From Protonemura montana (taxonomy: Eukaryota > Arthropoda > Insecta > Plecoptera > Nemouridae), in contig OX387603.1 in assembly GCA_947568835.1 (NCBI GenBank), positions 19,182,651 through 19,246,650 on the forward strand: DNA of 64,000 bases, written 5' to 3'. This document shows, piece after piece, positions 25,735 through 38,100 of this stretch; positions within the stretch are counted from its first letter, which is position 1, and each line of letters opens with the position of its first letter. The notes under the pieces were generated by a model that searched no databases, was not told where the DNA came from, and saw only the letters and a list, made by a program, of their open reading frames with translations. A program made the translations under genes and the position numbers.

Positions 25735-28700
25735 TAAAGTAGGGGTAGCTCGATTTTCCGCCTACCCCCTCGCTTTTCTTCGTCGACGGACTCGTTTCCC
25801 ACCGCTGGTCGGCCAGGGTAATTGACGTTGAAAAGTACATTTTCATTCGTGAATATTTGCAGTCATTTTCTCGTGATGAGAGATTTTTTTCTGCTTTTGA
25901 AAGGTTAGCCATGTTTGCATTTGACTACAATGCTGACTACAATGCAGGTGGACACTCGATTTAGAAAATTAATCTATCCTAGGTAACTGAGCCTAGTACC
26001 AAAATTCGATCAGCAGGGTACGGAAAAAGGATCAAAAATAAATATAGAAAAACAGAAAAAAATCGTAAAAGTTTTGAAAATAACTAAAAAAAAATGACTG
26101 AAGAAACAAATTTGTAACAAGTATCAAGAAGAAAAACATTTGAGCTAATGTTATTTACGAGAAAGGTATTATTACGAATCAAATTTTTTAAATTTATGTT
26201 CATATTGTCCGGAAAATGTCCTCAACTTATCCCTGCCCCTTGAAATCACTAGTATGGATCGGCTTTGGGTGATTTGAAACTAGATAAAGAGATTGCGACG
26301 CAGCGCGTCACCTTCGGCTACGTGGCGCAAGTGTCTTCGCACGATGGCTCAAAAAGCACTTTCTCAAAAATACAACCTGGTCAGTTTGCCAAATTGTTCA
26401 CCTTAAAGGCATAGGGTTAACACACCTGTTAAATCGTTTGCTAAACTTAACCGTTAGGCTTAACTTAACTTGTTCGCTCGATGGCTTCCATCAAACGTCA
26501 CTACTGCAAATTTTATGATTTTATTTTATATATTTTTTAATTTTTAGTAAAACGAAGTTTAAATTAGATGAATATTTTGTTTAATCAATCTACTGATGTC
26601 TTTGTTCGGCGACGACCTTACAAGATATAACTCTAGTTATTTTTAGTGTTATTTTTGCTATGGTATTTTTGTCTAAAATGGGGGTTTTAAAGAATTTGAT
26701 AAGCCTAGATTTCCTGATAAAAGAATAAGCGTGTACTTTTAATAGCCTTGAGAGCAACCAAAGCAACCCCCAAAGCTATCTTGTTTTTCAGTTGGTTGGG
26801 GGTGCTGTTCGTCCCCGAAAAAAGAGGATTTCTTTGAGGTGTCGGACATCTCCGGGCCCACAGCCTCAAGATCTGACGCCGTCGAAATGTTTGTGTGCGC
26901 GGGACTCGCACACAGACACATTTGCTCAATGACCTTCGAACTGTTTTAAAAACGAAACATAAAAAATTAAAAAAACACACAAATCAAGGATGTTTTCTGT
27001 CTGATAATGTTTGTACAAGTTTTTTTTTCTTCTGATTTTGGTAGCTGTATAAACGAGAACAAATCTAACATTGACACTGTAAGTCTGCTTTAAGATAATT
27101 TTGGTAGATTGGTGCCTTCTTTTAGCATTAAAAAAATCTAATCGATAAAAATATGATCCAGTTACGGTAAATCCGAAGAAATATGTTATTTCTTGGCACT
27201 CAATGGAAATGTGTGTACCTTTGAAGGCTTAAATACTTTCTAAAATAGGTAAATTGGGTGTAAAATGCACTTTACCTAATTTTGAGCTGATAAACATAGT
27301 TTGTTGCTCGAAGCTTTGAGCTACATGACGAAGACACTTGTCAAATTAATTGCCAAGAAAGCTTCTAGCTCAACTAAGCAAGTACACAAAAGAGTTGACG
27401 GCGGTGGAGGTGCCAGGTTCAGAATATGACATTTAAAACGAAAATAAAGCGTAACTACGGTTACGCTAAGGTTTTGCTAAGTTAGTGCTATGGCGTACTA
27501 AGGTTACTTAGGCGCTAGATTACTTCTTTTTGCATGGAAATCAAGTTTCTGCGTTTTTAAGTTACACATTACCCCAAAAAACCGACAACAAACGAAGATT
27601 TTATTTGGGCTTTTGAAAGTTCCACAAGATATGCGGATTTATTTTTGAAAAAAAAACATGAGACAACGGTGCTAAAATTATTGATCTATTCACAAAAAAA
27701 AGAGTGGAATTTTGAGTCAAAGGGTGATAAAGGAAGCAATGTAGTTTCGTAGTTGCCCGCTTTCTTCGCCCTAAGTCCAAACACCATGGGGACACTAATA
27801 AATTTAGCCTGAATATACTAATTAGGGTTCTGTTAGCAATCATCACCAGCCCATCAAGACCCTTTAATTATCTGCTATCCAATTCAGCCTCCCTTGTACT
27901 AAGGGGTGCAGATTGATAATTGGGGGTGGTGATCTGTTGGTTGTGTGGTAAAGGGAAAGGGGGAGAAGGGGTTTGGGTACGGAGAGGTAAGTATTTGTGT
28001 AGGGGTTTCTCAACTTAGCTATGACAATTTTTAAAGCAGTGTTGATTCAAGGTGGCGATTTTGGGGCAAAAAATTGCTTATTTATGCTCCTTAGTTATGA
28101 ATTTAGAGACAACGAAAAAAATTAATTTTACATCACCAGTAAAAATTATAAAAGTTGATGTATTCGGCATGGGTGCCTAAAAAAACATGTCCATTAGAAT
28201 AACTCAGTTTCGAGATAGCAATTGAAATCTTACTCAGAATAAAACTCGTTGATTATCTTAAGGCCTAAAAAAAGTGCACCTTTACATCAAAACTTTCGTC
28301 CATAAACAGCAGCGTTGATGGAGGTGCTGTGCAATCCTGTTTCAAACTTAAATAGCATTTAAGAAATTCCTGTGACTGCTTGACTTACTTTCGCACGTGG
28401 GTCTTTACTTTCTTTGCATTTCCGAATCCGCCAAAAATGAAATCACCAGAGTGTGCAGAGCACCCATGTGTGCTTCTAAAAATAACAAGTATTTTTTAAT
28501 ATCTTTAATTTATCTTTTCCACCAGTTTTCTGGCTCTGTATTGCTTTTTTGTAAAAATTAGCTAGTTCATACCAAGTATATAAAACACCTTTTTTTTTTT
28601 ATAATGAGGCAAATTCTATCTGGTTTGTGACGTGACGTTGTTGACTCATTTGCTGGCTTTATTACCTTTAATTAGTGCTTAACAAGAATAGATATTTATT

Positions 28701-30223
28701 GGATCCATAAAAGCAACTGGGGAAGCAAAAACCACAATAGAATTATATTTAATAAAAAGTAAAAACGCAATTACTAGGAAACTTGATTTATACGATAAAG
28801 ATCAAACACATCCATACGTTTGCTGGCATTTAGTAAAATACTTCAAATTCTTGAAATATCTGGAATTTGAAGTCTTAAGACAAGGTAGATACTTTTCGGT
28901 AGGTGCAGGATTAAATTTGAACTATTTCAGTGCTGTGAAAATAAAGAAGACATCCCAAATACTTAAGTCACCATTTCCCATGCTTTCTTATCCAATGGTA
29001 GGTACTTATAACACTTTCTCAGAAGTTAGAACATCGATTATAATACCAATACTACAGTAATTTTGCTATTCGATCAAATAGCAAAGAGTGCTAAGAAAAA
29101 CTATTTGAAATGGGTTTTGAATGCTAAGTAAAGGACAACAAAAATTTCCAAAGAGTGCAAAGAGATTAGCAAAGAGTGCATTTACTGCACTTTTATTATA
29201 AGCATTTTAAAGTAATCTGCCACAAAAAAAAAACCGCGTGAAATTGTTCCACTAACAGAACGTTCTGCCGAGATGCTATAATCATTTCCGCCTGAACACG
29301 ACGACATTTGCCTTGCAGATTTCAATGGCAAATACGTGTTCGTTCAGTTAGTAATAGTCAGTGGCTAACAGCCAGAGTTGTTTCCAAGACCACCACAAGC
29401 TTAGCTGAACCAGATTCATGGCGGAGGATATAACTATGTTATATGTCGTCTGAGACTTATAATATCCTTCACTTTTTGCTTTTGCATGAGTTTATTATTA
29501 TTATTATTATTTTTTTTTTTAATTCTCCGTTGGTTGATTACATATTTTAGTTTCAATTTGCATAGAAAATAATTTTTCCAAAACAAGAAGTCCACATAAG
29601 GTTTACTAGTGCTGTGACATTTTTAATGCAAAAACTTAAGAAATACAAAGAAAGAAATTAAAAATTAAACGCTGAAAAAAAACATTGAAAAGCTATTTAT
29701 TTAGTGATTCTTCATTTTACTTAAAAAAAAAAGGGTTTCTGTGCTCATTCAGACCACCACATCAAAAGATTTGCTTTAACTTAATTTTTTCTGCATATAA
29801 TTTGTTCATGTAACCTCATGTAATTAGCTTAATAGTAATTCCGGTTAAAATTTCTATATAAATTGAACCAATACATTGAGTGGTAAACCGCAACAAATGA
29901 GCTAGAGAACTCCGCCACTGGTGAACGCCATACAAGCTAGACAGCATTCATGAGCACGCGCATTGCCAAGAAACCGGAACTAGATCTGAATCTCATGCAT
30001 GTTGGTTGATTAGTTGATTCCTGTTCACTGTAGGCGGCCTCCGCATGGCCCGTCCAAATCGAAGGTGTTAATCACAAATTCGTGCGGGTGCCAAGTATTA
30101 AAATATCTCCCCGCTATCAATGCTTGACCCTTCCGGTTTTTCTTTTCTGTACATTTATTTGGATAATAATGGTAATAAACCAGTGTTTTCTTTTTTAACT
30201 CATATCAGATTTCAGTCGGATGT
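25735..30223. other. Intergenic, no gene seen
   Basis: AT-rich with short GC-rich islands at about 25740-25830 and 27880-27990. No exon with splice signals and recognisable product was found. Open frames at 26705-26980 and 27601-27846 (minus) have no recognisable similarity. Confidence 0.35.
27953..27977 (+). other. Candidate G-quadruplex motif
   Basis: Four G runs (gggaaagggggagaagggg, then tttggg) with three- and four-base spacers fit the G3+N1-7 pattern. It lies in a G-rich stretch from about 27900 to 27990. Confidence 0.5.
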
Positions 30224-30388
30224 AGATTACTCGAAGATTACTCGAAGATAGCTCAAAAATTACTCGAAGATTACTCGAAGATTACTTAAAGATTACTCGT
30301 AGATTACTTGTAGTTTACTCGTAGATTACTAATAGATTACTTAAAGATTACTCGTAGATTACTCGTACATTACTCAAAGATTACTCAA
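30224..30388. repeat. 11-bp minisatellite, 15 units
   Basis: Fifteen tandem units of consensus agattactcga/agattactcgt with no insertion or deletion (15 x 11 = 165 bases exactly); substitutions fall mainly in the last three positions. It lies in the spacer about 1.75 kb before the first nrf-6-like start codon. Confidence 0.93.
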
Positions 30389-32137
30389 CAATGATGACTC
30401 AAAATAAATGTCAGACAGGTAAAAGAAAAAAAAAAAAAACTAAAACATAATAGTGATGTAATTGTTAAGAGAAATTAAAATCGCAAATCATCTCACAATG
30501 TCCACAATCCTTTCTTTGCACGGTACAGAAGAGGAGCTATCACAGTACAGGTAGGTATCGGAAGTAGCGAACACACAAGAAGCGCGGTACAAAGGGGATA
30601 AAAAAATCGACGATGAATGGCTGAAAAAAGAAGCCGAATCATGATGCCGAGAGAAAGTGTAAGCTTGATTACGTGAGAGGGCGGGCACCGGCTGACTTCG
30701 ACGCGAGACGATTCTAGCGTCGCCGCTGCAACAGGTTACCGGCATTTCTTCTGATGGTCGCAGGATCGATCACATCTACACCTTGCACGTGGCCGTCACA
30801 GGCGCTGTTTCAAGGTCTCCGCATGTCAACATCTCCACGTGTGTCCGTCGTTGAATCTGTCAGGAGCTCGGACTGATTACCACTTGTAAAATTCTTCTCA
30901 AGACACACCTGTATGTACTTGCTTGGTCCTGAATTTGAGGGGTTGAGATGTTGAATGATGGTGCTAAATTTCGTAATTCGAGTTCGTACAGACGATTGTT
31001 TTGCTATCTTTTTTGGTGATTTCCCCTGACTTATGTCATGAGACGTTTTTTTTCTTCCCAATCTAGGTACATCGTAGGTATCTTTTTCAATCTAGGTACA
31101 CTTACATCATATTGTTATACAGCTACCTGGAAGTGCTATTTATATGCAGTCACATTGATAGCTACTAAAATATCACTTGTAGCCCAAATACACATTAACC
31201 AGAAAGAACTTTGGTAAAAAACTAAAAAAATCTGATAAATTATTTATTTTACTCTTCCTAATTTAGATGATTTGAAAAGTGCACAAGCAAGTAAATCTGA
31301 ATACAACCAAGTGAGACATCAACATTACTAGCAGGAATTACAGTGAGTGCACCAGGACAGAATCAGATTGAATGCACTTTTACATCCAATTCGCGCGTCC
31401 GCTTCGTGCTTTCAGTGCACGGCAATCGCTGGCACTCTTCACAGGTGACCCAACAACTTGAGGGTCAACCACCATCCCAAAATGCAATTGCAAGACAACG
31501 TGATGCAACCACCGTTGACCGTTACGAAGTCAAACTTAACAAAACCATCCGATATTGCCGACCAACCGCAGAGCTATCCAGAAATCCCATACGTCAAACT
31601 TTCACATCTCGCATACAGATTTCAGCCAATAGACACCAGTCACAGATTGCAAATAAGCCTAATGCGATGATGCACATGCGTCGGCTCAATCCGGCTACTC
31701 AAATCGGATACCTTCTGGGGGCGAATAAGCGTGCTTTCTTCGCGTGCATGTTGTCCCCACTTTGGTTCTACGGTCACGTGACTGCGAGTGCGATCACGTG
31801 ACGTATTAAGTCAATGTGGAAGAGAAATCTTTGAATGAGACGTTAGGTATACCGGTCTCCCCCTCACCTGGGCTATCCTGGTCGAGCGAGCGGCCAGTTT
31901 TGATCCAACTCGCGGACGATACGGCGGTCTAACACTTTCACGACAGGTTACCGCACTCATGAGCCGGCGTACTTAAATCGTTGGCAAGTACATCTTCTGT
32001 TGATAGGAAGTCGGAAGCAAACAGTTTTGTACGGTATTTTTTTAAGTAAACATGTTCAGGTGATCTTTACTAAAACGTACTAAGTCTTTCGGCATCGGAT
32101 TAAAAAAAAATATTTTGTCCATTTCGTTGAAGTTTAA
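30389..32137. other. Upstream region of nrf-6-like gene 1
   Basis: GC and CpG content rises between about 31370 and 32000, as expected near an arthropod promoter. No convincing TATA box was seen. A 152-codon open frame at 31343-31801 starts at GTG and has no recognisable product; it is listed among rejected items. Confidence 0.35.
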
Positions 32138-35100
32138 ATGGCGGGCAAGCGGTTGAAGGGGTGTGCGTGGTCGTTGACAGTGTTTCTGGTCTTGTTCTCG
32201 GAGTGTCTTTGTGTTAGTGATAGCGAGCATCCAGGACAGCCTAAAGGAGTTATATCGGATGCGGAAACGAATCCGGTACTGGCTTCTATAGCTGGTCAGG
32301 GAAAAACTCTGGTGAACGACACGGAAAAGTTGGTGAATAGAAGCGGAAACGTGCTGGTATCAAACGGTGACTCCTCGTTGCTCTCCGAGGAGATTTCCAA
32401 GCTTGAATTTGTTGACATTTCCATGCCAACTGACAAAAAGAAGGTTACCGAATCGTTAGAACTAGATTTGGTCAGGCGTCGGCCGAATTTAAAATATAAC
32501 TCGACGAAATCTTTGGGTGGCTTAGATGCCGTCGTTGATTTGGCGAATCCACTTAACTCATTGAGCGACAGTATCGATGTGTCGCTGCAGAAGATGGGAG
32601 ACGGAGACTTGATGGATCCGAGCGACCTTGAATGGATGTCCAACATTTACAACCCCCATCGGTGGGGAGTGTCACCGCCAGGACAGGTGACCAAGGGCTG
32701 TCATTACAACACAAAACTGTACCTGAAATCACTCAAGGAAGGCACCAAATGGGCCGCCAAAAGTAAGTACCAATGAGTGTTTACTGAAAAAAAAACAGAT
32801 TTTTTTTTTTAATACTGGATTTTTCAAAATGAAAAAAATGATTTGCCCTGTTATATTTTCAGTCAATCTTATATGAGCTTCTTACAGTTTAAAGCCATTA
32901 CAGGTTTGGTAAGCCAAAATGTGGGTAAATGCTTATGAAAGTAGTTCTAGCAATGATGTTTCACTGGTATCACGTCTACATGCAATCGGCCGACTAAAGA
33001 GAATGCGGTATATTATTTCCGTAGCCGTTCAATAATGCATATAATTTGCTTAAACGAGTTAAAAATAAGCACTTAGCTTATTACGTATGACCAGTGCAGT
33101 ACGCCATCAAATTGCATACTGCCTGCATTACATATATGTTGTAACAGAAAACAGTTACATCAATAATTTTGTGCATGATTGTATTGCATCGAATTAACAG
33201 CGTTAAATCACTTCTACAACCAAACTTGTCTTTAAGATTATATCTAATTGCATTTTTCTAATTTCCCTTGGCAGTAAAAAAAAAAAAACAATCTTCGTGG
33301 ACATAAAGGAGAGTTAATACAATATATGTATCGTAACTAGCAATTGTGCCACTCGTATTTAACCATGATCCAACCATTATTTGAAACGAAAATTGCATGT
33401 TCGACGTTCAAAATACCATTCAGTTGCACTTGCATGTCTGCGAAGAATGCTAACAACTTCAACGGCACTTCTTTGTGGTCACGTCTACATGATACTTACA
33501 AGCCCATAACGCAACTGTTTAAGCTAAAAGTAAAATGCTTTTACACTTTACAATACGACCAGAAAAGTACAGAACGCGCAGAAGCCGGCCACTGCTGGTC
33601 GGAGCAAGAACAAAATTGATTGTGAAGAAAGTTATGATTTATATTTTTCTTATTTTTGAGTCACCAATGAACCGTGGCTAGTTAAAATGAGCGATATTAC
33701 TTATTTTCACTGAAAATTGCTGCCAATCGTGTCAATGGTCTTGTGAGCTTGAAAGTGAATGGCCTTCTTACGAGTTCGTTACCGGAGGTAAAGGCTAAAG
33801 ACCTATCTTTAAAATAAAATAATGCGGCTCATTGATCTGGAATTTTTTACCAAATGTAACGCCCTGCTAGTTTAAATGTTGGATTCGAATTTGCATTTCT
33901 AAATTGAATTTCGGGACACATTTAAATATGCATTTTTATCCTACCTGACTACGAAAATGATATATTGGCAATGCCCCTATATTAAATAGCAAAAATTGGT
34001 ACCTACAACCATTACGATACTGTAACTTAGCGTTTCATTTACATCGTGTCGCGAAAAAAAAACCTTCTACACAGCGACAAACGCAACACCGAAATTTCAT
34101 CGTTTCACTGATGCAACCACGATTGTTTATTTAGCATTTTGTAAAAAAGAAACAAGAGAAGTTACGAAGTGTGCTCGGCGCTAAACGATATCCGACCGCC
34201 TCCGGGACTTTGCAAGCGGCGCAGTGTCTTCCGAAAGTCAGTTTCCCTTTCGTTGACACTATAGGTACTTGGGTAAACAGGCTGCAATTATGCGAAATGT
34301 CGCCTGTCGACTTCACGAATGGACGGGAAACCTGTTACCGCGTCCAAAGAGGATACGATTTCCACGCAGGCACAATTCTCTTCGGAACGCAGTGTGCAAT
34401 TTTTGGGTTTCACCGCTCTTTGAACTTTGCTAGCAAGTGAAAGAGGCCTCGTCTGTTTTTGGCAAACATTGATTAAATCTCAATGTTTTGCACGTACAAC
34501 GATGGTAATCAGATTGTTATTTTTGTCCTTTTTAGATACCAATTTGTAATAAATGTAGTCATAAGTTTGATTTGTGTTTTGTGAGGCTTTCGCAATTTAG
34601 CCAGCATGGCCTGGATTTTTGTGAACGAAATTTGTGTACGAATTTCCAACTATATGATTGGTCCATGATTCATAGAATCTGACCCAGAAAATCCCAAACT
34701 TACCGATCTTATTTCGTGAAAGAAATTAGTTCCTAGTGTCGGATTCCTTACCAACACATCTGTTTCAAAGTAAGAGTTTTAGTTTTTGAAAGTCAAATAG
34801 AAAAGTAGTTAATACGCATTATACACCGAGTTGACTTTGAAATTGGTTAATTCTTCTAAAACAAGTTTTGGCAAAGAGGAATGTTAAAAGCATTTACTTG
34901 TTCTTATTTGCGGGCCGGCTCGTCGTAAATTTTCAATCGTTTGCATTTCGGGTTTGAAATTTGAATGATGTCTTGTGTCGAGATGGGTCCACACGAGGAC
35001 CACTTTCTTCTACCGGTCGGCAATGCTCCTGACACCCTACCCTCCAGACGCCAGGCAAGCTTTCACCTTGTTTCCGACAACTGCCACCAACAGCTAGCCA

Positions 35101-38100
35101 CTCACCACCAATGGTTACCCATCACAATCAATCACACGCACAAAAACGCACTCGCACTTTTTATCAAGCTTAGTGATACTAATAACATATCATCATAGTT
35201 TCATAACAGAAAGACCGCGACGCGTAATTGTGTTACATCACGATATATTATATACATACATACACATTATTTTCTAGAATTCGATGAATGTATTTCCTAG
35301 AAACAAGATATTGTACATCAGATTAATTATTGAAAAGAAATTTTCCTAACTGTTTATCAAACATTTTATACTTCCTAGATAACGCACAACTTCTTTTTTC
35401 CCTAATGTTTGCTAAAATGTATCCAAATTCATTCATGGCGTAATTAGATAAATTTTGATCTCAGAAATAAAAAATTAACCGACTATTCGTGACTGACGGG
35501 TCAATCAAGGAGCAGATTTATATGGTAATTACCTTTGATAACTGAGTCGCGGACATTTTAGCTGCTTAAATTATTTTGTAGCATAACTGCTTTATGAAAC
35601 GCCGCACGGGCTATTATTAACGGAACGCAAACTAGTATTGGTTTCTATCTCTAAAAAACAGATGGAATTCCACAAAAACACATAGCGTTGATGTTGGAAA
35701 GCAAACGCTGATGGGCGAAGAAAGTAACTGAAACATTCATATAGCAAGAGAATAAAGGGCAATTTGCGTGTGTTTTCATTTTCAGATATCAAGAGTGTGA
35801 TTATACAAGTAAGACATGTAATTAAAATAGTTTTGTCATTAGTCTAGCATTACGTGTAAGTTTATGTGCATAATTGTCCGTTAGTGGTTCAATGCTTCAA
35901 GCGAAGAAATGAAAATCAAAAGTTGGCAGAAATATCGTCATAACAAGCGCAGTGAGCTGCGAAAATCCAATCTGTCCAACATTTAACCACACTGCAAGGT
36001 TGTGAACAATAAATCATTTCTGAATCAGGAAATCCATGCTCGTCGAATCGTTCGACAAAGATGAGTTAACAACTAGTATATAGATAGATACTGTCATCCG
36101 ATATTTTGCACAGACACTTTCTCCATAGCTATGGCCAATGCCAATACGCAAGAAGATTACATTTGCTAAAATAGTATTGATCCAAAAAAAAGGTTTCGCA
36201 AAGTAAAACAAAATTCTTACAAAAAACGCAAATATTTAAAGAAATAATACCAGTAACGAATGAACCGAGAAAATTATCTTTAAAGTTAGTGTATACCACA
36301 TACCAATGCACGATAGCCAGGAAGGGCGGGGTCTGTATTATAACAGGACCACAGGTCATCCCGCCTAATGTTAATGTTAGTTCCTAACAAATCGTGCCAG
36401 TGTCCTTAGACAGACGAAGAAAGTTTTCAATGCCAGCGTTACCGGTACTTGTAGGGCGCTTTGCACCAGGCAACGGCCTAATTGCCCCTCGTAAATGACT
36501 TAAAAAATAGAAATTCTTAAAAACTTAGACTTGTTAGCAACAGGAAGGTCAATGTCGTCGACGTTGGTCAAGTTTGGGACCGACCAAGGCGGGATCGAAA
36601 TCGAGTGACGCAACTGGAATTAAAAATCGTTTTAATCGACTCAACGCTCGAGTGATTTTAATGCTGGATGTGTACCTAGCAAACTTTATCGCCGTCGTCA
36701 TCTCAAACGCATGAGTCTGTGACAAACTTGTGTTACTCGTTGCAAAGGTGTACAAATATTATTTTTCTCATTCGCATTTATATTATTTTAATTCCTACGA
36801 AAATTCCATTCGCTGTCGAATTATTGATTTGTTATCGTCAAGTTCAGTCATTAAACATTTCTTGCAATTCTTGTATTGGGTCTTTGGTTCGATGGAGAGG
36901 CACATAAGATGCCTGATGTAAGGTCTTTAGTGTATTCCTGTAATTATTGTGACAATTGGATGTCTTTTTTGCCCAAAACTCATTTGGCGCCGGTGACATC
37001 TTGCATGACTGAGGACTTAATGCACTGAAAAATTCTTTATGTATCCAGAACTTTTAAGACTTACTTTAAAAATAAAATTAATATACTCAATTACAAAATA
37101 CTAGCACCTGAATTTAACTTTGTCACGTGGACACAGAAAAACAAAGCCAGAATATAATGGGCACTATGCGATCATCGAATAATGGGACCCAAACTGATTG
37201 CGAGATAGATTCACTCTCGCTCTGCCGGTAAATTCAACAGTACAAAAAAACACATCAACTTTACATAACAAAATTTCATCGAATTTATTAATAGAGTCAT
37301 TACGCATCGTATCCTGTGTCTCTACACTTAGATTCGCTACCTGCGAGTGCGTGTTCTATAAAAACGTGTACCTACGCACCTAACATTCCAAGCACTTGAC
37401 GTCAATCAAATGGCCCAGTTTCTCCACGACGACGACACTCGTGAATCGCATTGAAGCTTCAATCAAAAAACTGCAAGGTGGAATGATATGTTAGTTTTGA
37501 ATAAAAGGTCGCTTTTTTTTGTGAACTTTGTTTGCTTGGATAGGTGAATAATGGTCAACGCGTTGAAGACGGGTAAAAAGGAACAGTGTGTCTTTAAGAA
37601 AACTAGGAACGTCCATATCAAATATCCACCATTATTACCGGGACACTTATGCTGGTACACAATACAAATTCATTTTTTCAAGCTCAAGGCTAAAACAAAA
37701 CAAAAAACTGAATCTCACTCAGTGCTCAGCATCACAAGAGTATATTTCAAAACAATTTTTGAAGTATGAATATTGTTTTCTGGTTTACTCGTTTCCTTTT
37801 CTCTTGGTTTTACAGTGTACACTTTCAACTCGTCGTGGTGCAAATTTGAAACAATTTGTAGACACATTATTTCTATCAACGTGTTCTAAGAAAACTTTTA
37901 CTCTCGAAAGAAAACTACATTCCAGTTGCGTTTACTCTCTGTACTAAGTGCGTACACCTGCACTGGTTACCTTTTCAACGTAACTGCATTCGCAACAGAA
38001 CAAAAAAAAAGTCATAACATGAAATTATCTCAACTCTTTCAAGTTGAGAAGCATAGATTCAGATGCTTTTGAGCAGCTTCCGTGTTTTGGTCCTAATTAA

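Noticed and set aside
30224..30388. CRISPR-like array
   Set aside because: Units are 11 bases with no spacers; it is a minisatellite in a eukaryotic genome.
31343..31801. 152-codon open frame before nrf-6-like gene 1
   Set aside because: It opens with GTG, has no recognisable domain or splice context, and lies in GC-richer promoter-like sequence where longer chance frames are expected.
34171..34440. 89-codon open frame in nrf-6-like gene 1 intron 1
   Set aside because: GC-richer than its flanks, but the exons on either side already join in phase and the sequence matches no part of the family.
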